A DNA stretch of 64,000 nt, taken from Manduca sexta. Its lineage: Eukaryota > Arthropoda > Insecta > Lepidoptera > Sphingidae. Below the pieces are notes generated by a model that was not told the origin of the DNA, did not search any database, and worked only from the letters and a program-made list of their open reading frames with translations. Shown piece by piece: positions 14,165 through 26,511 of the stretch (position 1 is the first letter of the stretch; each line of letters begins with the position of its first letter). Made by a program: the position numbers and the translations under genes. The stretch is taken from assembly GCF_014839805.1 (NCBI RefSeq), contig NC_051140.1:12917826-12981825 (forward strand), written 5' to 3'.

Positions 14165-14570
14165 AGTTTGGTCGACTGTACTTCTCACATACTAATACAT
14201 ATAGCATAACACCTTTTCCCCGTGTCAGGGGTAGGCAGAGGCGTAACATTTCATCGCGATAGTCGTAATGTGTGTGAAACATATCAGTTGTGTTTTTGGG
14301 TTGGGTTTAATTGACACTACTTCTTACATACATACATATATATATAGCATCACACCTTTTCTCCTTTTCAGGGGTAGGCAGAGGTGTAACACTACAGCGC
14401 GATAGTTGTACTGTGAGCCAAATATATCAGTTGTGTTTTTGCATTAGATTTGCTTGAATCTACTTCTTACATACATATAGCATCACACCTTTTCCCCTTT
14501 TCAGTGGTACTCAGAGGTGTAACTCCTCAGCGCGATAGTCGTATCGTGAGCGAAACACAACTATGCCATT
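14165..14570. repeat. Three tandem units of about 140 bp, SINE-tail derived
   Basis: The motif acttctcac / acttcttac recurs at about 14180, 14319 and 14462. Each is followed by CATAC-rich sequence, ATAGCATAACACC or ATAGCATCACACC, CTTTT-C-CC, GGGGTAGGCAGAGG-GTAAC and GCGCGATAGT-GTA. Spacing is 139-143 bp. The core resembles the antisense tail of the second SINE family (see 50557), so the array probably arose by tandem duplication of a SINE end. Confidence 0.7.
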
Positions 14571-15272
14571 GAGATGGTATATTTTTTACTAACACAAAAA
14601 AGCAAAAAATAAAAATAATTATTTTTATATTCTTTGTAAATATAGGTAATTGATAATGAGGCATTTCATTGATTTACAACTGAAAATTTAATTACACCCT
14701 TGCAACATTAAATAATAGCTTAAAATTATACAATTTTAAATCCTTAATGAGTCTTATTTGAGTTTAAATTTAGTGAAAGTAATATTAAAAGAAATTTAAA
14801 CTTTTGCTACTTGGTTCGTGTTTGAAGAATCATAACCACCGAAATATAACTGTTACAATTTGTAGAAAATGATAGTTATATTGTTGTAGACAAAGTATAA
14901 GAATCGTGTAACGTAAACTAAATCCCACTTTAAAAAATTACAACTACTGTAAATCACAAAGAAATAGATTACGGCTATGGACTGTTAAGTAAAAATATTG
15001 GCAATATTGGAAAAATATATTATTAAAGAGATAAGTACGGATTATTGAATAATGAAAATCAAACAGTTTAAGGAGAGTTCGAGGAAAATTTGCCGAGATT
15101 GGAAGGAAAATTAGATTTTTTTCCGTATTGTAGTGAATCTTTTAAAGAATAATATTACATTAGGTATATTATTATGGACTTGTAGAGTTTTCACAAGAAC
15201 CCACTGAGACGGTTCTCGCATACTGTCAGTAGTTTCATGAAAAATAATATTAATATTCTGGATAAATGTTAT

Positions 15273-15546
15273 TATAGCTTAAGGTTATAGCTTAAGGCGA
15301 TACCTCAAGGTCCATTTTCATACATTTTGTTTCACCTTTAATCTTAAAATTTCGTCATATTAAATTTTAAAGGCCGAAATATCCATGATTATTAATTATT
15401 TTTACGTTTTTCTTTCAACTGCGAGAACTAATCACTAACTAGACGTGAATTTAAATTCTTTACTTGTCAATACTTGTTTAGTTACCCAGATTAAAGGTGA
15501 AACAAAATGTATGAAAAATGGACCTTAAGCTATAACCTTAACTATA
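15273..15546. mobile_element. Foldback / MITE-like element with long inverted repeats
   Basis: The left arm (from 15273) and the right arm (ending 15546) are inverted copies about 60 bp long: TATAG-TTAAGGTTATAGCTTAAGG, then TCCATTTT-CATACATTTTGTTTCACCTTTAAT. The left arm carries about 13 extra bases (cgatacctcaagg) inside it. The middle is short and AT-rich with no coding capacity. This is the structure of a non-autonomous foldback or TIR element. The transposase family cannot be assigned, and no convincing target duplication is visible. Confidence 0.75.
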
Positions 15547-18436
15547 CATTTTTTATGTCATTATAGATTACCTACTACAATATCGAAACCAACTATCGTA
15601 CCTTTAATACTTTCGAAAAAAGAATACCGAGGATTTTCATCACATTTTGAAAATTGGAGCAAACTGATCTCTAATTTGTATACATTGCTTAAGTGTTACG
15701 TAAATAATTTATAAGTATGAAAATAAAAAAATCAAATATATAAAGATTGAAACTGTTCTTGATATGTTAAAAATCTTTGCGTTCCTTTGTTATAAAATAC
15801 ATTTTTTTTAAATTAAGTAAATTGGTAATGTAAGTCTTCTATGAAGCTCCAAGTTAGATTCCTTTTTAAAAAATGTTCAAAATGCCTACACAACCATGTT
15901 CTTGTTTTTTAAAATAGTTTTGGTAATATTCATATTTCACGCCCATTTGTGTAATATCGGTTAATGTTTTCATCTCAGATTTAGTAAGAATTGGTGCAAG
16001 AAAAAATATACGTAAACAGTTCATGCATTTTTATGATATGTGTGCACTATAAATATTGTCTTAGACGTCGCACATGTAGGCCACATCCTTTACAGTTCAA
16101 ATATTTAAGCGGGGAAAGATGGAATTGTTTTTATCTTTTCTGGATGGTTCAGTAACCTAAGCTTTAGCTGAAAGTGTTACATAATGTGTATCTACGCAGC
16201 TATGATTTTTATTTGCTTTCTGTTTGTTTATTCACTCGTTTTAGTCTGAGTTGATTTTTGTACAGTGTATAGTGTAGAGCTTGAGCTATATCTTGAATTA
16301 ACATAAATTGTTACAAAATCTCGCCAACATGGCGCAACTAGCGCACGCCAATTCAGAAATTCCTTTCTTTAATAAACTTTTTTTGTGAATAATACGATAT
16401 TAATTCAGCTCGTCTCAGGTAAAATGAAGACCATAATAAGCACGTGTTTTGAAGTGGCGAATTCTAATAACAAAAACGAAATCATGGCTCGACAACCAAT
16501 AACTTATAAAATATCCGTTTTTGTGATTCCCGTATAGGAGGAAAATGTTTATTTCTTATTATTCAGTCTGGGGTTAATAATTACAAGCGCGGTCAGTATT
16601 TGGACTGTTAATGACACAAAAGCGTTGACTCTAGAGTAATACGTAACATTTCTTTATTGTTGTAATAATTTTATCCTGAGTTGTAATAATACAAATAGTT
16701 ACCTTGAATTGTACCTATTAAGTTGTGGATTTTAGTGCCGAAGAATTCAACTAAAAGCGGATTTTTAAACAGAATTAATCTTATTACTGTTATATATAAG
16801 AAAGGTAATGGAAGATTATGGAACAGTTAGTAAAATATTTCCTTAGGCGCACAATCTCGTGCGTCGTCGTAACGTACGACCATTAGCCGATTTGTATTTA
16901 AGCCGCGTCAAAATAGCTATCTGCAGCGGTCTAACTCTATTCAATTAATCGTTTTTACCTCGCGTGATTGAATGCGGCTAGTAGGTATTTTATTAGACAG
17001 AAATAAATCGCTAAGAGAATAATTTATAATGTCGTAATATAAATACTAACATCCTATAAATTTATTGAAAATGAAATTAAAAACACACGTCAGTTTGATG
17101 TGTTACATGAAAAAACTGTAGGTAAATTATCATGTGTCGCAAACATCTTGGTGAAGCTGAATAAATATTTGATTGTACGGTCAATGCGCTCGGCGTTATC
17201 ATTTACCGTATGTATTAAAATAATCTGTTAGGTATTATTAATTTAGCCATGCTTCATTTATTAAAACAAGGACCGCCTTTTGCGAAACAACTCGGAAAAT
17301 TATATTTGAAAGAGCAAGTAATAATTAGTTTTTAATTATATTTACGATGCTTAATAAAAACGAAATTGCGAAACAGTACTTTCTCGGTATCTGGCGAGTA
17401 CTTAATAGACATAGACTCATACAAAAAACCGTTTAAGTTTTTATATAACAGTAATGTTCATTTTTTGTTTCATTAATTTGATGTAGAGTTGTTGAGATTT
17501 TACTGAGCGTGTCTGTATTTGAAAATAATTAATTAGAATTTTATTGGACAGCTAAAAGCAGATGTAAGTAAGATGTGGCTTGGCTCTATTCTACTTTAAA
17601 GCAAGGTGTGGTCGATTTGGTAATAGCGATTAAGGACCCTATTTCTTTCACTGGATGAATTAGTTTTTTAAAGACTTATTGGGTATATTATCGACTAATA
17701 TATTTCTAAAGATGTCAATCTTTACGTTAGTTGATAATTCTCGAAAATAACGGTTGAAATCAATGAAAAAGTTTTGAGATAAATGTCGAGTTTGTTTTGT
17801 AATTTAAGATGGAACATTTCTGAAACCTAAAAAAAATTCGTAGAGTTGCAAGGTTTTCTTTTTACGAAACATCCAATTTGGCTTCGTTGGGAAACTTTAC
17901 GTTCCGAACTCTTATAAATGACATTTAATTAGAAAGAACACATAACATATGTATACCTAACATAATACATATAAAAACAAGTTATACCTAAGTAGCTAAC
18001 TATTGTTGACGCAATTTGTATAAAGTTAATCATCCTATTGATGCAAGCAGAAAGTTCTATACTTACCTATAATACGTAAGCCAAATTTGGTAACAAACAA
18101 CAAAAGTCGATGAAAGTTCTCATGCTGCTAGCCCTTGTTAAAGCAGTTTTGTTGTAAAGGTTTGCAGAGGTTAAATCGTTGAAGTCATTAGCGTGGGGAG
18201 CAGTCTTAATGAATATAAACTCTAACTTAATTAGCATTTTACGAGTAACTTTCGCACGATAGTTTTAGCGGAAAACGAAACTTTTTGTTGGTGTTGTATT
18301 CTAGTGGCAAATGTTAAAATACGCAGAAATTTCCTCTTTAATTTTTAATCTGCTTACAAATTTTGAAACGTAAAAATAGCTGGACATAGGAAAACAAATT
18401 TCACCAATATAGGCCCGGCGTTGTGCTCGACTCTTT

Positions 18437-18658
18437 TTAACCATTAAAAATTATCACACAGAAGTGGGTTAAAAGTTGTACGATTAACATTAATATAATG
18501 AGCGTGTGAGCGCGGAGATATTGCATGCCATGCCGGCTAGACAGCGCTGAGTCGCCGGCGCGTGCGCATAGTGTCAGTGGTGCGTCGGTCGCCGGTGCGC
18601 AGTCTTCTCTATCTGTTATCACTAATGTTTCGGACAAATACATCGCGTATCGTTTGAG
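18437..18658 (+). promoter_or_regulatory. Candidate promoter and first (5' UTR) exon
   Basis: A local GC- and CpG-rich patch (gtcgccggcgcgtgcgcata) in otherwise very AT-rich DNA contains an arthropod-type initiator TCAGT at 18574-18578. It ends in an excellent splice donor, GAG|GTGAGT, with GT at 18659-18660. No downstream-promoter element was recognised at the expected spacing. The next plus-strand acceptor leading to a plausible start is the one ending at 31611 before the protease exon 1, so this is proposed as that gene's first exon, about 13 kb upstream. It could instead belong to a transcript without coding exons here. Confidence 0.4.
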
Positions 18659-20213
18659 GTGAGTGGAGTGAGAATAGTTTTCAATTAAAATATTCTCTTT
18701 CAGAATTGAATATGTAGCTTATAGAGATTTGAGTCATGGTGAACATTTTCATATTTTCCTAAAATTTCGATAAAAGGTTTACTTATTTTTAAGAATAAAT
18801 GAATTAATTCAATATGAACCCCGTGATATACAGAACTAGAGGCTTTGGTATACTGTATAGAGCAAGAAAGCCTAATGAAATATGATTTTAAATTTATCAG
18901 CTCGGGAAAATATTTGCGATAGAGAAAAATGCTGGATTCTTAAATAAAACTTTAATAAACAAAATATGTTTAAATTAGGGCAATCAGATATAAAAGTTTG
19001 ATATTAGTAAATAACGTTTTGCATGCGTTCGGTATACCTACAGGTCAAGATCAACTAAATAAGTGTATCGTTATTTGACCCCGCGCGTAATTGCATTATA
19101 TACTTATAAATAAATAAAATACAGTATTATTAATTAATTTGCAAATATTATGTGTGATTATTTATCAGGTATGCCATTTTATAATATATTCCCAATAATG
19201 ATCAATTGAAAACTATTAGTATAAACAAATGAAGATACATTCTACAGAACCCAGTAAGAACGTAATATATTTATTTTACTATGATATTATAATTTTATAC
19301 TCAATATTTAATTGACTGCTTTAAAGCTTAGTCAGTAAATTTTTTTTGTACCTTTTAATATAAAGGGTACGATTTTGTTGAACTGCCAAAAATATATAAT
19401 TTTATTTTGGCAATAAGCAGTCACAGATATATATCCATTGCTTACTACTGCTACTTCATTGTAAGATGTTTACTTATTCACATATATAGTTAGTTGTAGG
19501 CCTCCAGTGCCGTATGGTAGAATAATTTACGACGATAAATTTTAGTTCTCTATTATCCATAAATATCTTAGAGGTGTACAAAAGAAAACCAAAAATGTTA
19601 AAAATGTAGCATTATATAACAGTTTCCAAATACTTGTACGTATGTGTAGATAATTGTAGGGCTAATGATGGTACAAATGCGCAATTCCAACACTCATATG
19701 GTCTGCTAATACCCACAACAAAGCAAATTTGATGGCATGCGAAACTAAAGTTACTGCTAACGGATGTACTAACGGTAACCACTATGGGCTTTTATTGTTT
19801 CGTCTATAGAGTAGCGCCATTCATCAGGCATGTCGTTAACTGTGGTACACCGTGTGAAACGCGGTTGGTAAATGGAAAGGTCCGTGAAAAATATTGGCGA
19901 ATGTAGATAACTATTTAAAAGCTATAACAGATCTCGTTTTAACCTTACCTTGAATTTATACGTCTATCTTATTTCTAATTACGGTGCTCTGGTTCCCGTC
20001 TCCGGGTTGCCTAAATATTACTTTTATATATATTTTTATATAATAAGCTGTCGGTAAACGTTATTATCATTTTTTTTGGATAAATTTATTTTTAAAACAG
20101 CATCTTAGTATAAATGTTTATATGATTTATATAATACCTTCTGGTTAGATTAAACATTTTATGTAATGAAGTTTATTAATACTAGGTATTCCCGTTGCAT
20201 AATTTTTTTATAC

Positions 20214-20615
20214 GGACAGTGCAAAGTGATTCCACTACACCTGATGGTGAGTGAAGTGAGGTCCAATAGAATGTCGACTGACAAGATGTGATTACCTCTC
20301 GACAGCCGACATGATTATTTTTATTTATTTATTTATTTATACATATATTATAACACCATAACAGTTGAAATGAATGCGATGTTATACAGATTTAGTTTTA
20401 ACAATTTATTTCAATACATTTATGAGCCATTTCATTACATTCCATTTCATTATGATTATGCCGGTCTGTTGGAACCGGATGCACACAGGCTGATCCCGGA
20501 ACGCGGACACATTTACGTGGACCACTATGGCGGGTTTCAACATCTTGTGTGGTCGCTATGCGGGCGGATATAAAATATATCCTACCACCAGCAAACCACT
20601 TCACCGAATTTGTTG
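20214..20615 (+). repeat. LINE-like 3' fragment interrupted by a nested insert
   Basis: The outer element reads gtgcaaagtgattccactac, CCTGATGGTGAGTGAAGTGAGGTCCAATAGAATGTCGACTGAC, then resumes at GGAACCGGATGCACACAGGCTGATCCCGGAACG and ends near CCACCAGCAAACCAC. The same two halves occur next to each other in reverse orientation at 45390-45580, where no insert is present. Here they are split by about 133 bp (20319-20451) flanked by an 8-bp direct repeat ATGATTAT. Confidence 0.6.
20319..20451. mobile_element. Nested insertion with 8-bp target duplication
   Basis: Begins with a (TTTA)n run and continues ACATATATTATAACACCATAACAG. Flanks are ATGATTAT at 20311-20318 and 20452-20459. A similar (TTTA)n plus ACATATAATAACAGTAACACATAG unit lies at 38812-38900, so this is probably a short antisense copy of another retroelement tail. 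Confidence 0.5.
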
Positions 20616-22084
20616 GCAGGCGAAGAAATTTACTGTTCACAGTTTATTATCAGTGTACGTTAGAGTTCATTTTCGTATCCGATATACATGAAAAGTATAT
20701 TTATGTGATATAAATACACTTGGTATTACTCATTGTGTCAGACTACGACAAGACAAAAAAATATGCTAAGAGATTTCTATGCCGATTACATTAACGATGA
20801 ATACGTAAGTGCTGACGCTCTCAGATATTGCAGAATTACATAAATAAACGTAAACATTTATACAATAGTTTCCTGTGATGGTGTATTTAGTTTACGGTGT
20901 GTATAGTTGAAGTAATAGTAGGTGCGAACTGCGAGTATGTTCTATGATCGCGGTGTGCATCTCAGTATCGTACATGGTAACGCTGCGACTGTTCAGTCGA
21001 CTTGTAACACCTTCCAGCTAATGGATGTAAACCAAGAAAGGTATGCATAATTACTTAGAGTAAGGCGACCAAGGGCTCTTTTACAGTAACATGCCGGCTT
21101 ACTCACATATAGTACTTAGGACATAACACATTGGTATGGCTTAGTGTACCTAAACGTTATTCTTTGTTGTCGTTGCTTTTACGAGAGTACAACATATTTT
21201 TTCCAATTAACTGTATCCAGGTACTCTCGGGGTAATAAAATGTTGAAATAGTACTCCACTTCTTTTAAAATATATGTAGAAGATGTCATATGTCGCGGGA
21301 ATGACACGGTACTCAAATGAATTTCAATTACGCGATGTCAACATTCGCAATTAATTATCCCGAACGAAGAAAAATATTCATAAATCAACTGTAATTGTGT
21401 GATCTACACGAAGACAATAATTTTACAGAACATAAATTAATTTTGGCTTGTTATAGATATTAGCGTTTGGAGGCAATTAACTTATGACTAATGCATGCAG
21501 AAGACGATGACTTCTAGCTTCAAGGTCCAGTTAATTGCAGCCATAGTCCGGAATTGTGATTGATGTGATAGATACGGGAAAAAATATTCTATTCATAGGA
21601 GAATGAACTTTTATACAACTATACTCCATTCAAAGTTCGTTAAACCAATTGCATGGTATTAAATGCGGCACACAATAATTCATTATGTGCTATTAAATAC
21701 AAGCTTTAAATGCGAAGTAGTTCCCCAATATAAATGGTATTTTGTAACGCTTTGCACACAGTCTGGAACTAACTGCCACTCCTATATTCTGATCAAAATA
21801 TGCTTATGCATGGCTGCAAACAGTGCCCTTGCACAGTTGACGTACGATAGAAAAATCACATTCGGAACTAGTTAAAATATAAATGGATACTTACATCCAT
21901 ATCTTTGTCAAAAATATGGAACCTTAATTTCATAAAAGACTATAATGTAACTACTTTATTTGTAAATCTAAACGATATTCAATTGATTAATTTTAAAAAA
22001 GTATGTGCAATACATATGCTATTAAAATCGTAAATTGCAATGTGAGTAGGCATATAACATTTTTATACGTCTTCAGCAATATAT

Positions 22085-22250
22085 TTAAAACCAGGACACC
22101 CACTTTTGTGTGTATTCTATCCCATGATGTGATAGAAGACGAGCCTATTGCCATAACAGGCACAAATTCCAGACTCCGCGGTGATACTCAGCAGTTAAAC
22201 TCAATTGCACATTGTCCGACAGTGGGATTCAACCCTCAGCACGGCATATT
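22085..22250 (-). mobile_element. SINE family 2 fragment (tRNA-derived)
   Basis: Antisense copy sharing TCCCATGATGTGATAG, GCCTATTGCCATA-C-GGCACAAATTCCAGACTCC and a worn B-box region (GGGATTCAACCC) with the fuller copy at 50557-50790. It explains an open frame of about 100 codons here that is not a gene. Confidence 0.65.
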
Positions 22251-22610
22251 CAGATTATTTTTACGTATAATTTTTCTTTTTCCGAAATTACTCAACTGTA
22301 ATTAAGGTTACGAGTGGTAACGATATAATCAAATCTCATTTACCTTATATAATTTAAGAACAAGAATTATAAGGCATATACAATAGCCCTTGACATGCCG
22401 CGACAGGCAAGGTCTTGGCGTTTTGCGCCATGCCCTATGGCCAATTATGCCAATAAGTAGAGGGCAGATCGAGATAACGATAAAGTCATACTTATATTTT
22501 TAATCTCACTTCGTGTGCGGCTATTAAAACATAAATTAACCGGACGTTCAATGGATCGTGGATTATTCGAATTATATTAATTATTTAAGGGCTATAGTTG
22601 TTTGGAAAAC

Positions 22611-22642
22611 CAGTTTGTGTTTATTTATATAAACACAAACTG
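22611..22642. repeat. Short palindrome
   Basis: cagtttgtgttta at 22611-22623 is the exact reverse complement of 22630-22642, with six bases between. It is a small hairpin of unknown significance. Confidence 0.75.
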
Positions 22643-24000
22643 ACCAGATATTCAAAGTGTATACAATATACATGTTTGTACAAAAAAAAAATATACATTT
22701 ATAATATGAACCTCGTTTATCCGAGTGGCAAATAGGAAATTAAATACGGATAGCTTAATGAACCAAACATGTTTAATCAATATTTTGCGTGTAGAAGTCC
22801 TTAATTGTGTCAGTTAAGTAGTCGTTCGGTCAGTCGGTGTCCGGATAATATTAAGTCTTTCATGGAAAACAGTAAGAGTACCGCAATCGAACTCGTAAAA
22901 GCTGTTAGGACTACCCTTTTTATCCGAAATCTCCTTCGCTGACGTGACGCGTGGCGAACTTATTGCTATTTCGGATAAATCACGCACATGACGACTGATT
23001 TCTTGCTATGATGTTAGGACCCTTATATAGTGGGGCGAGGTATGTAGTCTCGAAGTATGTACAGGACCAATAGTAGACAGAAACAAAGTTTGTCAATCGA
23101 GCGTTTCCAAAAATATATGGTAATTAGGAAATGCAGCCTCTAAATAAACATTAAATTGCTTTAATCATAATCTATACCGATCTAATCAAACTGTCTAATG
23201 TTGGTTTTCCGGTGTCGACACTGTTTTAATCATGGTTCAGTTAAACGGCGTTTTAGCGTTCAATTATTCATTAGTGTCGCGGGACGCAGTGGCGACGACT
23301 GTCAGACTGTGTTGACAGCATGTCTGGTTTCGGGACGTACGCACGTACCATTGATGATGTCAGTACTAGTATATAAAATTAAAGTATCTGTGTGCGTGTG
23401 TGTGTTTATCTAGACTCTAGATTCTAGAGTTTAGGCTAATCTTGTAAATTATTGAATAGGTTTTAAAGATACTTACATTAGTTGATAGTCTTTTAAAAAG
23501 TAACCAAGGTCGCATTTTCTTCGGAAAAGGACATAATATAAACAGCAGAAGTTGTCGGAAATTACCTATAAGTACAGTTTAATATTCTTAACATTTATTA
23601 GGTAATCGACTTCGTTACAGTACGTTGTATTAATATAATTAAATAAAAGCATATATCGCCGATTGGTATTTATGAAATTCGAAATGTAGTTAGACAAGAT
23701 CGGGATCAACCACTTTTTCCCAGAAATCTACACGATGTGACTTTAACATCGGAAAGAAAATTCACGCGGGCGGAGCCGCAAGTAAAGGCTCCTACAACAT
23801 AAGTTAAAGACATATTCTGCAAATCTTTCCAATCTAAACAGACATTGAAATAAGATTCGATAGTTTATAAACAACTGGCAGGTACCTAAATAGGTTGCCC
23901 GCGTTAGTAGTTAAACTATGAATTGAATATTAAACTTGCGATAAAAATGTATTGGCTGGTCATTTATTAATGTTTATCTTGTAGAATTAAGCTTGTAAGC

Positions 24001-24329
24001 GGCGACAGCCTAGTTGTTTGTGGAACGGACTGCCGAGACGAATGTCCGCAGGTTCAAATCCCAAGGGCACACACCTCTGATTTTTCTAAAAAATTATGTG
24101 TGTATTATTTGTGAATTATCGCTTGCTTTAACGGTGAAGGAAAACATCGTGAGGAAACCTGCATACCTGAGAAGTTCTCTATAGGAATTTCGAAGGTGTG
24201 TGAAGTCTACCAATCCGCACTAGGCCAGCGTGGTAGACTAAGGCCTAATCCCTCTCAGTAGTAGAGGAGGCCCGTGCTCAGCAGTGGGCAAGTATATAAT
24301 ACAGGGCTGATATTATTATTATTATTTAT
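24001..24329 (+). mobile_element. SINE family 1, near full length (tRNA-derived)
   Basis: Starts ggcgacagcctagttgtttg (A-box-like), has a B box GGTTCAAATCCC near 24051, a body with GTGAAGGAAAACATCGTGAGGAAACCTGCAT and CCAATCCGCACTAGGCCAGCGTGG, and a tail GGGCTGATATTATTATTATT. The bases tgtagaatt occur on both sides (about 23980 and 24330), a possible target duplication, with a dozen unassigned bases at the 5' side. Pol III-type SINEs of this kind move by LINE machinery. Confidence 0.85.
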
Positions 24330-25146
24330 TGTAGAATTTACTTTATTCACGAGTGATGATATCTGATAATAATAATCGAAAGTTTATAATTTGAAGCCAC
24401 GTTAAAGTAATTTGGTTACACACAAAAGAGTCTGCTGCAAAATTAAAAGTTAATTCTTAAATTTATTTGATTACAGGATTTTATACCCAAAATAAATTAT
24501 ACGAAGGGTAAAATTTCCATATTATCTTGGGCATACCAATCTAAAGTACTTAATACTGCCATACTGTATTACATACATCCCGGTCTAAATTTCTTAGGCG
24601 TGGATTGTGTTTGGTGATCCGCGACCTTTTTGTAGGGCTCCGGACGCGTTTCCGGCAAGTGCGTGTTATTTATTGTATTACTCGTCAACCATTACAATGA
24701 CATTTCGTGATTTATGAGTAGTAAAATATTTATATTGTTCTGTTAGCCACAAACCAAATTAAGGCAAAGCAACTCGTGAAACTGGGCAAATAATAGCAAG
24801 CGCAGCTAGATATAGACCCTTGTATTGCTTCATAGTTTTACGTAGCACAATCCGGGCATCCATAAATATGAATATAAATTAGCTTTATATCACATGAACT
24901 GTTGATTAGATTCCTCGTTGGGCAACTTATTAAGAAAAAGAGTAGGTACGATAAAGTGAAAAATAATAAAAGTACATCACCCTTTTTATTAGTCTTCAAC
25001 AGTAGGTACCGATATTTTAAATTACTACGAGCGATAGAAATAAAGGAACTTCTGTTCTCAGTTGCTCTGTTATAAAGATCGCTTAAAGCCAGGAAATAAC
25101 TGTCTAGCGATTTTCCAATCTGTTTAATTTTATTTAGCGCTGCCTT

Positions 25147-25501
25147 CAGGGCCGTAGCTAGACTTGAATTTAAGGTAGGGAAGTTGTGGTTTGTGGTGGA
25201 AGTAAAAATGTTACTAGATCTGATCCGGTCACTCGATCTTTGGCTTTCTTGACTTGTGAACGTAAATAAGTCAGGTTAATACGTAATTGTTAGGGTAATA
25301 TACAGATTGTAATAAAAATCCCTTAAATCTCGAGAGGGGGTTCTTTCACCCATCACTACGAATAACTTTTACTATGGGACCAACTTCCAAATCGTGAAAT
25401 AAAAAACCTGCTGCTCCATATATTTTGATTATTAAGGTAGGGCATTAGTATTTTAAGGTAGGGCATTGCCCCACAATGCCCCCTCCCTAGCTACGGCCCT
25501 G
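25147..25501. mobile_element. hAT-type miniature element (355 bp)
   Basis: Perfect 15-bp terminal inverted repeats CAGGGCCGTAGCTAG at 25147-25161 and 25487-25501. Flanking 8-mers are gctgcctt (25139-25146) and actgcctt (25502-25509), a 7/8 match as expected for the 8-bp duplications made by hAT transposases. There is no coding capacity, so it is non-autonomous. Confidence 0.85.
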
Positions 25502-25841
25502 ACTGCCTTTTCAAGTATCAAAGAAAGGTCGATTACAGAAAGCTGGCGTGTACAAAACATTCACAAGCTACGCGTGTGTATTTTCTGTGATTAGCTGACG
25601 AAGTACTTTGACATTGTTAAACATGCATACTTTTATATTTCGGCGTCTTATATAATATAAATGACCCAGTAGCATTTACCAAAATTTGTTATAGGCGATT
25701 ACAATTTCAGATAGGAAAATAAAAATATGTCTTATATCAAAAGTGAAATAGTGTATTTTATATATCAAGAAATCCGTTTCGCCAATTTCCGTTCCAAGCT
25801 TCATAGCTTTATGCATATAAAATGAACAGTTCGCTTGACAA

Positions 25842-26511
25842 CAGTGGCGAAGCGTCCATACAAGCCGATTCCTACCGGGTTACCTTTTGTAAATTAACTT
25901 AAAATAATAAATGAAAAACATACTTAACTATATAATAATAGTATATTCATCCTATAGTTATTTCATTAAATCAATACTTCAACAATTACGGTACATAGTT
26001 CATATTATTATCAATTCGTTAAATCGTAACTCGCGCGCAGTGCTCGCGCCTTATAGTGTTCGAAGTGAACCCGGCCGCGCATAGCTTCCCTCGCGATATT
26101 GTTGTCTCTTTCACACGCAGCGCGGTGTCTTTGTCTAATCTTTTGGAAGTGACGTAAAAATACATGTGTGCGTGCGTGTATGTGTACTTCAGGGTAACCC
26201 GAGAATTTGCGGCTTAATGTTAGGCCATTGGCGCGAAATTTTTTAATAATTTAGAATGTATAATATTAGTGTTTGTGTATAGTGTGGGTTATTAATTTTT
26301 GTTGGGCTCTTTTAAATAAGTACCTATGTTCAAAATATGTGATTATTTGTTAAATTTAGAGTTTAGAAATAATGTTTATGTAAGAAGGAAATTATTATGT
26401 ATTATAATATTTTATTGATTTTAATTTATTGTGAACAGCGTATTACATGTTAACTGTAGAAAAAAATATTTCCTCGGGTTACCTTTTGAAAATTTTCACC
26501 CTTCGCCACTG
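25842..26511. mobile_element. hAT-type element with GC-rich core (670 bp)
   Basis: Ends are CAGTGGCGAAG and its reverse complement CTTCGCCACTG, flanked by perfect 8-bp target duplications CTTGACAA (25834-25841 and 26512-26519). The interior has a CpG-rich block (about 26030-26115, ctcgcgcgcagtgctcgcgc) unlike the surroundings, and repeated GGGTTACCTTTTG motifs. No transposase frame is present. Confidence 0.88.

Larger units (their letters stand above)
2527..18436. other. Intergenic AT-rich region without supported genes
   Basis: About 16 kb with no exon I can support. Short open frames here (the longest about 100 codons) have no recognisable domain, no paired splice sites and lepidopteran-background AT content. 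Identified content is limited to the hairpin at 3774, Helitron and TIR-element remnants near 4264 and 5984, the end of another repeat near 13892, a three-unit tandem at 14165 and a foldback element at 15273. The rest looks featureless to me. Confidence 0.5.

Noticed and set aside
16841..16990. GC-enriched stretch with GTATTTAAG TATA-like box
   Set aside because: No donor or coding exon follows within reach; too weak to call a promoter.
22003..22305. 100-codon open frame on the plus strand
   Set aside because: Most of it is the antisense SINE family 2 fragment at 22085-22250.
24001..24329. Possible tRNA gene (A-box and B-box-like motifs)
   Set aside because: Boxes belong to a SINE; no cloverleaf or anticodon stem can be folded, and the same body recurs at 37014, 51720 and 59342.
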